Positions 7,680-16,625 of a stretch of 64,000 nucleotides of DNA are shown here, piece by piece (within the stretch, counting starts at the first letter, position 1; every line of letters starts with the position of its first letter). This DNA is from an uncultured Candidatus Saccharibacteria bacterium (lineage in GTDB: Bacteria > Patescibacteriota > Saccharimonadia > Saccharimonadales > Saccharimonadaceae), in contig CAQOWG010000005.1 in NCBI GenBank assembly GCA_948851665.1, positions 7,697-71,696 of the forward strand, in the 5' to 3' direction. The notes below the pieces were generated by a model. It searched no databases and had not been told where the DNA came from. It saw only the letters and a list, made by a program, of their open reading frames with translations. A program made the translations under genes and the position numbers.

Positions 7680-8698
7680 CTCAGGCCAACTCGTTCTTGT
7701 ACGGTTAATAACTTTGTGCTGGCAATTTCGTTGGCGTAGGCTTCACCTGCTTCGAGTAAATCGGTGATGGTTTGATCTTGAATGTTAGCAATCTTGGATT
7801 GGAAGGCTTCGAGCATGGTAGCGACCGATTCAGCAACTTTTTGCTTGAGATCGCCATAATGGGTTTCGCCAGCCCAGGTGGAGATGACTTCTTGCAGCGG
7901 AGCGTCATTTACGAGCGCTTCGATTTGTAATAGATTAGAAATGCCTGGTTGGTTAAACATATCATATTGGATTTTGCCGACCGAGTCGGTAATAGCAGAC
8001 ATGATTTTCTTGCGAGCCGCCGTTGGGGCGTCGCTAAGCATAATTTTACTATTTTCAGCAGGAGTGGATTTACTCATTTTTTTCTCGGGATTCTGTAGGT
8101 CACGAATGCGAATTCCGTTATCGGTTTTCATGAATTTGATTTGGTCTTCAGGTTTGGCTGGCATGGTAAAAGTTTCGCCATATTTATGATTGAATCGTTC
8201 GGCTAGACGACGAGTGAGTTCGAGGTGCTGGAACTGGTCTTCGCCGACCGGAACGTAGGTTGCATCATAGAGCAGAATGTCGGCGGCCATGAGCACAGGG
8301 TAATCAAAAATACCAACATTGACGCTATCTTTGCCTTCGCTTTTATCTTTGTACTGGGTCATGCGATTTAGCTCGCCCATGGTGGCGGTGCAATTCAAAA
8401 TCCAGCAGAGTTCGGAATGAGCCGGGATGCGTGATTGACGATAGAAGTGGATATGGTCGTTTAGCTCAAGGCCGGCGGCTAGATAGATTTTGATAGTACG
8501 ATAAAGATTATCGTGTAGACTGCCGTCAACTTCGGAAATAATTGAATGGAGATCGGGTGAGAAAATGTTGACGTGGCAATCCTTTTTACTATATTCGTTG
8601 GCGAGGCGAACCATTGGCAGCAATGCTCCCAGAAAATTACCGAGAGTAAGTTCGCTATTGGCGCGGATGCCAGTCAGAATAGTAGGATTTTTTGTCAT
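7676..8698 (-). CDS. trpS: Tryptophanyl-tRNA synthetase
   Basis: The 340-residue class I synthetase has the TLGNFLGAL block as its HIGH-equivalent region and KKMSKS near residue 215. The TrpRS residues GEDQFQHLELTRRLAERFN and DYPVLMAADILLYDA are present. ATG 8698 is chosen because GAAAGAA precedes it at a suitable distance; a TTG five codons upstream has no such site. It charges tRNA-Trp in the cytoplasm and leads the trpS, pseudouridine synthase, holB operon. Confidence 0.94.
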   Translation of the reverse strand: MTKNPTILTGIRANSELTLGNFLGALLPMVRLANEYSKKDCHVNIFSPDLHSIISEVDGSLHDNLYRTIKIYLAAGLELNDHIHFYRQSRIPAHSELCWILNCTATMGELNRMTQYKDKSEGKDSVNVGIFDYPVLMAADILLYDATYVPVGEDQFQHLELTRRLAERFNHKYGETFTMPAKPEDQIKFMKTDNGIRIRDLQNPEKKMSKSTPAENSKIMLSDAPTAARKKIMSAITDSVGKIQYDMFNQPGISNLLQIEALVNDAPLQEVISTWAGETHYGDLKQKVAESVATMLEAFQSKIANIQDQTITDLLEAGEAYANEIASTKLLTVQERVGLR

Positions 8699-8807
8699 AA
8701 TAGATTCTTTCAAAATTAAAGTTGGTTTTGGATAATTATGACAGTCGCCAGAGTAGTTTATAACGCATATATTATATTATATCACAGTTTGATGTTACAA
8801 TAAAATC

Positions 8808-9443
8808 ATGGGCCAGTATCTAGTGGACTACATAGAAAAAGACGTTTTGCCTTTGTATGCGAGAAATGATTGGGCACATCAACTTTGGCATATTCGAGAT
8901 GTAATCAAAAAGAGCTTAAAACTGGCCAAGAAATATGCGGTTGATGTGAACATGGTTTATACGATTGCGGCCTTTCATGATTTGGGATGTTTTATTAGTC
9001 GAGAGAAGCATGAAGAAGTTTCAGCAAGATTGTTAGGTGAAGATGAGTTTATCTGCGGATATTTTTCGGACGATGAAATTCGAGTGATGAAGGAAGCGAT
9101 TATGGACCATCGTGGATCTTTGGAATATGAGCCGAGGAGTATTTATGGAAAAATTATTGCTTCGGCGGATCGATTCACGACGATCGAAGGAGTTTTGCGA
9201 AGTACACATAGTTTTACGTTGGAATTTTCGCCGGAACTTTCGTGGGAAGAGATGGTGGAGCGGAGTTTTCAGTATATTAAGAAGAAATATGGGAAAGGTG
9301 GATATGCAAAAAGCCCTATCCCGAATTCAGAATTTGAAAAGTTTCTGGCCGAGATAGAGACTTATTTGCAAAGCTACGAATTGTTTGAGCAAGAGCTAAA
9401 AGAAGTGGATGAGTTTTTGAGAAAAGAGCATGGATTAGACTAG
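8808..9443 (+). CDS. HD-domain phosphohydrolase
   Basis: The 211-residue protein carries HD-superfamily metal ligands: H29 in the WHIRDV segment, the FHDLG pair (H57-D58), MDHRG and SADRF. This fits a single-domain metal-dependent phosphohydrolase, often acting on nucleotides. The C-terminal 50 residues form a charged helix. TACAAT sits exactly six bases before the ATG, so a leaderless mRNA is expected. Substrate unknown. Its 3' end overlaps the convergent gene by four bases. Confidence 0.8.
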   Translation: MGQYLVDYIEKDVLPLYARNDWAHQLWHIRDVIKKSLKLAKKYAVDVNMVYTIAAFHDLGCFISREKHEEVSARLLGEDEFICGYFSDDEIRVMKEAIMDHRGSLEYEPRSIYGKIIASADRFTTIEGVLRSTHSFTLEFSPELSWEEMVERSFQYIKKKYGKGGYAKSPIPNSEFEKFLAEIETYLQSYELFEQELKEVDEFLRKEHGLD

Positions 9444-10012
9444 CGATAGCTAGCAACTGTACATTTGCCGGTTTCTTTGTTGAAGGTTGCACCGAGCTTT
9501 TGGTCGTGCTTATCGACCCAGGTGTAAATTACGGAACCGTCAGAAATACTGGTCAAAGTTCCCTCTCCGCCGATTTTTTCGACTAGCTCCTTATAAGTAA
9601 ATGAACCGTTGTTGAGCATGCTTTGTAGCTCAGTTGCTGTTGGGAGTGTAATATTTTCGTCTTTCAAATTTTCTTTGTCAATGGCAGCTTGGATAGTGAC
9701 GCTGTCATTATAGGCTTTGTAGGAAATCCAGTTTTTGGAATCGAATTTCCAAATTGGGTCGCTACCAATCATAGCGTCGGTAGTTGGTTCGAAGCCAACA
9801 AGTTCAGTGATTTCTTCCTGAGTGCTGCTGGGTTTGATTTTTTGCATGGCTTCGATAATAGTGACTTTTGCATTGGGATTTTGCTCGCTGGTAGTGTCGG
9901 AATTGTCCGTCTTTGGATCATCGTTACTACTGAATGCAAAAATTCCTGCCGCCGCAATCGCTACGATTGCTACTGCTACACAGATTCCGATGATAAGTTT
10001 TTGGTTTTTCAT
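9440..10012 (-). CDS. Secreted or anchored BLIP/SmpA-like protein
   Basis: The 190-residue protein has a short basic N-terminus and one transmembrane or signal helix (about 5-27) without a lipobox. A serine/aspartate/asparagine linker follows. The mature part has two related units starting near residues 50 and 125 (VTIIEAMQKI, then LQSMLNNGSFTYKELVEKIGG), and the second ends in a YTWVDKHDQKLGATFN strand set. The helix-then-strands layout resembles BLIP/SmpA folds that bind other proteins. The precise role is unknown; the domain faces outside the membrane. Confidence 0.65.
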   Translation of the reverse strand: MKNQKLIIGICVAVAIVAIAAAGIFAFSSNDDPKTDNSDTTSEQNPNAKVTIIEAMQKIKPSSTQEEITELVGFEPTTDAMIGSDPIWKFDSKNWISYKAYNDSVTIQAAIDKENLKDENITLPTATELQSMLNNGSFTYKELVEKIGGEGTLTSISDGSVIYTWVDKHDQKLGATFNKETGKCTVASYR

Positions 10013-10080
10013 GGTAGAATTCTCCCGATTATGATTTTTAGTTGATTGTATTTATTATAGCACGCATCGGCTCTGATTTT

Positions 10081-10730
10081 TTATGCCGGGCGTTTGGTTA
10101 GTGGCGAATTTTCCTGAATAGGGATTAACCTCGTCTTTATAGTATTAATGAAGGCGCATTTATGCACAATTCCAAATTTCTCTTTATCGGTCGTTAGGTC
10201 GTATTTGATAAATAGGTCTGGTATGAAATAGTATTTATCGCTCGAGAAATTTCCGTACGCATTGTTCGTTTCCGTATACAAGCCTTGAAGCATATTGTAT
10301 AAAAGATTCCATCTGTCGCAAGAGCCAACGTCGATTTCTTCGGGGGGGGGGCAATATTATTGGCTGGTGTTTCTGCCATATTTATTACTGATGACTTAAT
10401 ACTCAATTTTTTGTATACATCTTCCAGCACGCTATCCTCAAAATATTGGTTTAGTGCGACATTAATGCATTTATCAACATCCGTGTTTTTATTTACCACC
10501 ATTAGCCTTACAGGAACTTCGTTTTTATAAAATACGATGGCATTGTGCTTATTGTTGATTGGGATGTCTTTTGGTTCAACCGTTATGATGCAGTTGCAAT
10601 TTTTGACTATTTTATACTTATCAAATGCGATTTTGTTGTTCTCGAAGCCATCAACAAACGCACCATTAAAACATTCGCAATGGTTGTCATGTTGTTCGGT
10701 CCATAAGTCGATGGTTTTGATGAGGGTCAT
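10081..10730 (-). pseudogene. Unknown gene interrupted at a C10 homopolymer (frameshift)
   Basis: The frame starting at ATG 10730 is coherent until NNIAPPP, then meets the C10 run (G10 on the plus strand at 10342-10351) and continues as an unrelated tail to 10194. The protein-like sequence resumes in another frame, with EEIDVGSCDRW directly after the run and a stop at 10081. With 8 or 11 C the two halves would join into one protein of about 216 residues; with 10 they do not. This fits slipped-strand phase variation in the OFF state, or a sequencing error. The gene is AT-rich, has a TATAAT box eight bases before the ATG, and its family is not recognised. Confidence 0.6.
10342..10351. repeat. 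Ten-base poly-G/poly-C tract inside a reading frame
   Basis: A run of ten G on the plus strand (ten C in the coding strand). It sits exactly where the reading frame breaks in the gene at 10081-10730, in an otherwise AT-rich context. Confidence 0.85.
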
Positions 10731-10792
10731 ATACTTATATTATATAATGTAAATTTGTGAGTTCATGCAAATCCATCAAATTACCCACGCTT

Positions 10793-12049
10793 CTAGTATG
10801 GGCAATTCCGGTCGTACTCTTTCTTGAGAGCAGCTCGTTTCATTTGTTGCTCTTTAATCAACTTTACAGCGCCGGAAAAGTCTAAACTATTGAAATACTC
10901 AACTAAATGAATATTTCCCCTGAAGAAACTATACAAACTACGTTCGATTAACTCATAGCTTATTCCGCCAGATATTTTAAATAATTTAAATCTCTTTCCT
11001 ATTTTTCCTCCAGGATCTTTATTTCGGTTTACTACTTTATAAAACTTATCGTACTCATTTCGATCAAATATTCGTACTGCGCAATCAATATGTTCAAAAT
11101 TCTTCGCATTTTGATCGTAAACAAAATGCGCGAAACGCTGTATGACATATTTTTCGCCGACTCCTGCCATGGTGGATTGCGCCCAATCCAAATATGGAGA
11201 ATATTCTTCTACGAAAAACTGCCTGAGCCCCTTATTGGCATCAAGCATTGATGTGCGGAAAATTGTAATATATTGATTGTACACTTTTTCTTCAGGATTA
11301 TCACCGCTGAAGCGTTGCACCGTAAATTTTTCCGACTTGTCTTTGGAATCAAGAAGCCGTTGATTGAACTTCGGCCCAAACCAGGCATCGCATTCCATAA
11401 TGTTGCAATAGCGTGACATGTCACCGATACGGAATGGATCTACTCTTGCCTCTACTTTTAGACCCTGTTGCATAGCAAAGTCCAATATCCTTGGTATATC
11501 GACGAAATTTGAATCGAAGTGGCGTCTTAAAAATTGGTGTAGGTAAATCCTGCGACCGTCCAGGAGATCTATGGCATGGTCTAATAATTTAGATCGATCT
11601 TGAATCTCCGAGAGATTAATTAGGCCCTCTTTGGATATTGCGAGGTTGACTCCGTTAGGTAAAGGGGATGAGTTTTCTAGCAGTTGGCAAACATAGCTTT
11701 CATTATTTTTTTGTTTTTCAGTCGCCAAGCAAGTAATAAGCCATTTTGTTATATTACATATGAAGGACTCTTCATCTTCGCTTTTGGACAAAAAGCAGAT
11801 GTGATGGTAGTTAAGTCTAGAGGAAGAACTGCACGCATCTTCATCCAAAAATACATCTTTGTGCGACTCTATTACGGGTTTTATCAATTCCGTAAGCTCC
11901 AAGAAATACTCATTTTCTCTGTGACGCATCGTGATTAGGGATTCGTTGTTATTAAATGCGTCGTCGGCAAGTAATTGTAAATTTCTTTGCACCATGTCGT
12001 TATTGTCTATGATGGCAAGATATGGGTCAGCATTAACATTCTTCTTCAT
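10793..12049 (-). CDS. Unknown 418-residue protein
   Basis: ATG 12049 is preferred: TATAAT (12056-12061 on the minus strand) lies exactly six bases upstream, so a leaderless transcript is expected. The protein is soluble, with no signal or membrane helix and no recognised catalytic motif. It has scattered cysteines and a basic C-terminal helix (QQMKRAALKKEYDR). Composition is AT-rich and unlike the core genes, and it lies between a possibly phase-variable gene and tRNA-Ala, so it looks like an accessory islet. No function can be assigned. Confidence 0.65.
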   Translation of the reverse strand: MKKNVNADPYLAIIDNNDMVQRNLQLLADDAFNNNESLITMRHRENEYFLELTELIKPVIESHKDVFLDEDACSSSSRLNYHHICFLSKSEDEESFICNITKWLITCLATEKQKNNESYVCQLLENSSPLPNGVNLAISKEGLINLSEIQDRSKLLDHAIDLLDGRRIYLHQFLRRHFDSNFVDIPRILDFAMQQGLKVEARVDPFRIGDMSRYCNIMECDAWFGPKFNQRLLDSKDKSEKFTVQRFSGDNPEEKVYNQYITIFRTSMLDANKGLRQFFVEEYSPYLDWAQSTMAGVGEKYVIQRFAHFVYDQNAKNFEHIDCAVRIFDRNEYDKFYKVVNRNKDPGGKIGKRFKLFKISGGISYELIERSLYSFFRGNIHLVEYFNSLDFSGAVKLIKEQQMKRAALKKEYDRNCPY

Positions 12050-12150
12050 GCACCTATTATACCAAACGACAAGATCCAATCCGCGCCGTCGTCGCTACGC
12101 GACCGGGCGGATAACGAACTCGGCGTTGAGATTCGATTCTATGCTAACTC

Positions 12151-12196
12151 CCAAGACAAAACAACCTTGACTTGCGTCAAGTTTATCCTGTCTTGG
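12151..12196 (-). terminator. Nested hairpin after tRNA-Ala
   Basis: An inner CTTGAC/GTCAAG stem (12166-12171, 12176-12181) with a four-base loop lies inside an outer 8-bp helix (12151-12158 with 12189-12196). The outer helix includes the encoded CCA of the tRNA. On the minus strand GTTGTTTTG follows the inner stem. Confidence 0.6.
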
Positions 12197-12269
12197 TGGA
12201 GTGCAGGAGATTCGAACTCCTCACCTCTTCCATGCCATGGAAGCGCTCTACCAAATGAGCTAGCACCCC
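12194..12269 (-). tRNA. tRNA-Ala (anticodon GGC)
   Basis: The acceptor GGGGTGC (12263-12269) pairs with GCACTCC (12198-12204). The anticodon loop ATGGCAT gives GGC. CCA is encoded at 12194-12196. The tRNA borders the accessory block 10081-12049. Confidence 0.92.
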
Positions 12270-12344
12270 GATAGGAGTATTATAGCAGTTTAGGGTGGCT
12301 TATGCAAGAGTAACTTTATCACAATTTGTTGCGACTATCCCAAA

Positions 12345-13010
12345 TTGTATGTTATTCTTAAGGAGAAGAATGGTGGGAGCACATTGAGAATAGAGAAGGA
12401 GAGTGATGTATTTATGGCACTGAATCATATCCGCCACGAAAAAGCTGGCGGGAGGCAATATGGCATGGGAAATCGTACAGAATTCTTTATGCGGATCTTT
12501 TATTCAGGCACAGACGTCGAAAAAGCGGAACGCAAAACTCCGGAAGAGATTTTTCAGTTCCTTTCAGGATACCATTTATATTTGGAGCGTGAGTACGGTC
12601 TGGCGACTGGCAGTATGTACTCACTAAAAATAAGCGACCATCCATTAGAGCTGCGCGGGTGCTTCAAATGCGAGTATGTACATGATTTTGGCTCAATTAT
12701 GGAATTCCTGAATGACTACTACGGTTTTACTCGTGAACGTAAAACTGACTTCGGTATCTGGAAGAAATACCGCAAGTTTAAAAAGGTCGAGTATTACACC
12801 CCCGCAGATTTAGGTGAGAAGCTCATCCAGCTTAGCAGAGAGCTGTATTTCCGGTACCAAACGCAGGAGTATATTGATGACCAACATTGCGATATTATTG
12901 CGTACGATATTGATTTTGAATTTAATCATGTCGATGCTTGGTTGCGTTTCACAAATCTGTCCGGTGGCCACCCTGACTACATGACCACGGCTATGGTTAT
13001 ATCTACCTGA
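12345..13010 (+). CDS. Unknown 221-residue protein
   Basis: The frame opens with TTG 12345. An alternative ATG at 12414 has AAGGAGA about eleven bases upstream and may be the real start (198 residues). The product is soluble, rich in aromatic and charged residues (EYGLATGSMYSLKISDH, EYVHDFGSIMEFLNDYYGF) and has no recognised motif. It stands alone between tRNA-Ala and a strong terminator. No family assigned. Confidence 0.6.
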   Translation: MYVILKEKNGGSTLRIEKESDVFMALNHIRHEKAGGRQYGMGNRTEFFMRIFYSGTDVEKAERKTPEEIFQFLSGYHLYLEREYGLATGSMYSLKISDHPLELRGCFKCEYVHDFGSIMEFLNDYYGFTRERKTDFGIWKKYRKFKKVEYYTPADLGEKLIQLSRELYFRYQTQEYIDDQHCDIIAYDIDFEFNHVDAWLRFTNLSGGHPDYMTTAMVIST

Positions 13011-13036
13011 CAACACCGCTCCTACTATTTCTTCGG

Positions 13037-13060
13037 CCCCGTTATTTTCGGGGCTTTTTA
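13037..13060 (+). terminator. Intrinsic terminator
   Basis: GCCCCG and CGGGGC form a stem around a seven-base loop, followed by five T. It closes the gene at 12345-13010. Confidence 0.88.
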
Positions 13061-13113
13061 CTGGAAATAGCCAAGATTTTTGCTATAATAATTATAGTTA
13101 TCAAGTAAAACTT

Positions 13114-13812
13114 ATGAAAAACCAAAATCCCCAAAAGAATAGCCCCGAATCCAGTCCAAAATTTGCCGAAGGCCTCTGCTTTAAGAAGCTATTTTTCATT
13201 TTCTTGATTGGTTCGGTGATCGGTACGATTTATGAAGATATACTAATCTTTGTGCGGACATGGATGGAGACTGGCGTAGGAGTTTGGATGACACACCGCG
13301 GAGTAATCTATGGACCATTCAATGTGATTTATGGGTTTGGTGCGGCGCTGATGTGTTGGTTGCTGCTTCGGAAGCCGTACAAAAATTGGCAGATTTTCCT
13401 CTATTCGGCTTTGATGGGTGGGGCGGTGGAGTATTTATTGAGTCTTGGTCAGGAACTGGTGATTGGCACACGATCGTGGGATTATAGCAACCAAATTCTC
13501 GATATCAATGGCCGTACCACCTTGCCAATCATGTTGATTTGGGGAGCGATGGGGTTGGTTTTTATGAAAATCGTTTATCCGTGGGTATCGAGTTTGATCG
13601 AAAAGATTCCACCTGCGGTTGGCGAGAATTTGTTCATTGCATTGTTGATTTTTATGATTTTCAACATGGTGGTTTCCTGGTCGGCGTTAATTCGGCAAAA
13701 TTTGCGACATCACGAAATCAGACCTTTGACGCCGATTGGGGAGTTCTATGATAGATACTATCCCGATGAGTTTTTGCGCAAATATTATACCAATATGGAA
13801 AGGCGGCAGTAG
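13114..13812 (+). CDS. CmpB-like putative ABC-transporter type IV membrane protein
   Basis: The 232-residue protein has four to five transmembrane helices after a polar N-terminus. It shows the family blocks THRGVIYGPFNVIYGFGA, SWDYSNQILDINGRTTLP and LSLGQELV (PF06541 type). A charged C-terminal tail follows. The molecular role of this family is poorly known. A paralogue lies at 54089-54760. The stop at 13812 is two bases before the glycosyltransferase start, so the two genes are probably cotranscribed and may act together in envelope glycan export. Confidence 0.8.
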   Translation: MKNQNPQKNSPESSPKFAEGLCFKKLFFIFLIGSVIGTIYEDILIFVRTWMETGVGVWMTHRGVIYGPFNVIYGFGAALMCWLLLRKPYKNWQIFLYSALMGGAVEYLLSLGQELVIGTRSWDYSNQILDINGRTTLPIMLIWGAMGLVFMKIVYPWVSSLIEKIPPAVGENLFIALLIFMIFNMVVSWSALIRQNLRHHEIRPLTPIGEFYDRYYPDEFLRKYYTNMERRQ

Positions 13813-13814
13813 AG

Positions 13815-15020
13815 ATGGCTATAATAACAATTGCGGGGGCAGGATTACTCATAGGTGGAGTGGGTGGTTTTTTGCTGGGTGGATGGTTGCTCAAATTTAG
13901 CCATTTGACTTTACATCATCGAGAAAAAGAGCCACGTATTGCGGTTTTGATCCCGGCTCGAGACGAAAGTAAGGTAATTGAGGGGTTGCTTAGAAGTATT
14001 CAACGCCAAAGTTATCCCGTGCGGGCGGAAGACGTCTATGTGATTTTGGAGAAGAATGAAGATCCGTCGCGAGCGATTGCCGAACAATACGGTAATACAG
14101 TAATTTTGCGTAAAGATCTTAGCAAACAACGCAAAGGCTATGCGCTCAACGATGCGGTGCAGGAAATTTTAGAACGTAGTGAACAATATGATTTGTATTT
14201 TGTATTTGACGCGGATAATATTCTCGCGAAGGATTATTTTGAGCAAATGTTAGAAAGTTATCGGCAGGGCTACGAAATGGCGATTGGTTATCGAGCGGCC
14301 AAGAACGCGAACGATAATGTAATTTCGGCGGTTTCGAGTTTAACTTTTTCGATGATTAACGTGCTCGGGAATCATAAGCGCAAGAAACTGGGCGCGAATA
14401 TTATTTTTTCCGGAACGGGCTGTTATGTGAGTGGAAATTTGGTAGAGAAATGGGGTGGATGGCCATTTCATAGCTTGACTGAGGATTACGAAATGTCACT
14501 TTACGCGATGGTGAAGAATATTCCGACTGATTATAACGAGCAGGCGACTTTTTATGACGAGCAACCAGTGCAATATGCCGAAACGGTAGCGCAACGTACG
14601 CGCTGGATCAAAGGTTATTTTGCGGCGCGTAGACTTTATTTGCCGCGAATGCGTGAGCTTCTGAGACATGATCGGCCGGAGAATTTTGGCAGCCTTATGA
14701 AAGAGCTAATCGGGGTAAAACCAATCATTCTGATGTTGATTGGAGCAATCTTGCTTATGGTTGACGGGCTTTTTGTGCGCTCAATTGGATTAAACGTAGA
14801 TTGGTTGTGGCTGGGGGTTGGTGTGGTGGTGTTGGTATATGCGGTACTTCTAGTAATTACGGTGGTAATGCTTAGCCGCGAATGCTATAAACTGCGCCAA
14901 GGTCTAGAAATGAGGACGATTTTATTTAACCCAATTTATCTATTGACCTATGTATGGTGTGCACTAAAAGCTCTTTTTACTAAAGATGTGAAGTGGCAGA
15001 AAACTAAACACGGTAAGTAA
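13815..15020 (+). CDS. Processive-type family 2 glycosyltransferase
   Basis: The 401-residue membrane enzyme has an N-terminal helix and then a GT-A domain beginning RIAVLIPARDE. Nucleotide-sugar binding FDADN, the acceptor-site SGTGC, TEDYEM and the QRTRW signature follow in order. This matches the D, DxD, TED, QxxRW set of cellulose/hyaluronan-synthase-like enzymes. Two to three C-terminal helices would form the export channel. It probably makes a surface polysaccharide; the sugar is not predictable. The start follows the CmpB-like gene directly. Confidence 0.88.
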   Translation: MAIITIAGAGLLIGGVGGFLLGGWLLKFSHLTLHHREKEPRIAVLIPARDESKVIEGLLRSIQRQSYPVRAEDVYVILEKNEDPSRAIAEQYGNTVILRKDLSKQRKGYALNDAVQEILERSEQYDLYFVFDADNILAKDYFEQMLESYRQGYEMAIGYRAAKNANDNVISAVSSLTFSMINVLGNHKRKKLGANIIFSGTGCYVSGNLVEKWGGWPFHSLTEDYEMSLYAMVKNIPTDYNEQATFYDEQPVQYAETVAQRTRWIKGYFAARRLYLPRMRELLRHDRPENFGSLMKELIGVKPIILMLIGAILLMVDGLFVRSIGLNVDWLWLGVGVVVLVYAVLLVITVVMLSRECYKLRQGLEMRTILFNPIYLLTYVWCALKALFTKDVKWQKTKHGK

Positions 15021-15023
15021 TGA

Positions 15024-16514
15024 TTATTCAGCGGGAGTTTCCTGAGCTTCTGCCCCTTCGGGCTGATCGACTTCTGGGTCGACAAAGCTGTCCCAAAGTA
15101 GTTCACGAAGCTCATCGCTAGTATACTCATGATTATGCTGGATAAGTGCAGTGATGTGGCGATTACGTTTGATGGCGTCGAAAGTCTGGCTAGAGTAGAG
15201 CAATGGACTTGATGCTAGCTCTTGTAGGGCAGCGAGGTTGGTATCAGGAGTGTAAATATATGTGCCACGTTTACCATTCAAATAGCCCGTGAGACGATTG
15301 CCATTTGGCAGGTGGTCAATTAGTGAGAGCGTATCGGCTGCGGCTACAAGGATATAGTCTTTAGTAGAGACAACTGTATTGAATTCTGGGGCATAGAAGA
15401 GGCTAAGCAGGAGATCGTGGTCCTGATTGCGAGCGTTGATGTACCCGACAAGATTTTCGACGTAAGCCTCAATAAGATAAGCTTCGTCAGGTGACGGGAG
15501 CAGCAGAATAAGTTCGCTGGGGTATTCGGTGGCGCTGAGGTCGCGATATAGATATTTGGCGCCGGTCTCAATTGGGAAATAATTAGAAACGAGTTGGTTG
15601 TAGGTAGTGCCAAAATAGAAAGCAGATCCGAGCAAAACGCTGTCAGTCCGGGAGTCGGTAGCTGGTTCATTAGGACCAGAGACAGCGAAGACGTTGTGTG
15701 ATGTATTGCATTCGAAGATACCACTGTCAGCTAGATTGCTTGGTAAATAGACGCCACTGTACACTCCACTACAAAGCGTAAAAACGAGATCGGAGAGGCC
15801 ACTTGATACGCCATCAATACGAGCGGCCATTTGGGCGGCGCCAAGTTCCTGTAATTCAACCTGAGATTGCTCTGCGGAACTTACTTGGGTGATAACATAG
15901 ATAAAAGTAGCAACTGCTTCGCCAACGCTAAGCGTGATGACAAAAGCGAGCAAAAGTTTGAGCCCATTAGGAGTGCGTCGCTCAATGTTGACTGGCATGG
16001 TTTTTCGAATAATATAAGCACCGACACCAGCTAAAATTGTGAGGCCGAGCGTAAGGATAGTCATGATATGGGCCTGAAGTGGCAAAACAAAGGCCGTAAT
16101 CCAAACCGCGAGTATAATAAGACTACTGCCAAGACCAAGTAATCCAGAGCTAAGATTATCATCATTTTCCTCGCGCCAAGTTTGTATCATGGCGACGACA
16201 TTGGAGATAGCGAGTAGTCCAGTTAGCATCAAAGAAATGCGCAGGGCAATTGGCAAGAAATCCTCCGTCACCATGACGTAGTCGCCGGAAATAACTAGAA
16301 TGATTAGCTGCATGGGTCCCAGAATGAAGCCGACTAAACTTGCGACGATAAAGTTTGCGACTGAAAGTGCAGTACCCCAAGGGTGAAAGTTGCGCTTTTT
16401 TGAGAGTTCGGCAATTAAATCAGTTGGCCAAAGCAGCTCAAGAGTTTCTTGATCCGACAAAACTTGCTGATCCAAATTAGTTGGATTTGCGGTTCCCACC
16501 TGTTGACCTTCCAT
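15024..16514 (-). CDS. Multi-span membrane protein with large soluble C-terminal domain
   Basis: The 496-residue start at MEGQQVGT is favoured because TAAAAT lies about ten bases upstream; the frame extends 17 codons more. The N-terminal half has about five transmembrane helices (roughly residues 45-215). The rest is a soluble domain of about 270 residues with no recognised motif, containing SDLVFTLCSGVYSGVYLP and ELILLLPSPDEAYLIEAY. The acidic C-terminus ends EAQETPAE. It converges on the glycosyltransferase with three bases between stops. The family is unknown. Confidence 0.65.
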   Translation of the reverse strand: MEGQQVGTANPTNLDQQVLSDQETLELLWPTDLIAELSKKRNFHPWGTALSVANFIVASLVGFILGPMQLIILVISGDYVMVTEDFLPIALRISLMLTGLLAISNVVAMIQTWREENDDNLSSGLLGLGSSLIILAVWITAFVLPLQAHIMTILTLGLTILAGVGAYIIRKTMPVNIERRTPNGLKLLLAFVITLSVGEAVATFIYVITQVSSAEQSQVELQELGAAQMAARIDGVSSGLSDLVFTLCSGVYSGVYLPSNLADSGIFECNTSHNVFAVSGPNEPATDSRTDSVLLGSAFYFGTTYNQLVSNYFPIETGAKYLYRDLSATEYPSELILLLPSPDEAYLIEAYVENLVGYINARNQDHDLLLSLFYAPEFNTVVSTKDYILVAAADTLSLIDHLPNGNRLTGYLNGKRGTYIYTPDTNLAALQELASSPLLYSSQTFDAIKRNRHITALIQHNHEYTSDELRELLWDSFVDPEVDQPEGAEAQETPAE

Positions 16515-16625
16515 ATATGTATTTATTTTAGCATAAATATTTTGTTTGTGAAGAAAATATGGCATGTTTTTTTGACGGAACGTTCATTAGTTTGAAATTT
16601 GGTGAAAATATGCTAAAATTAGTTT

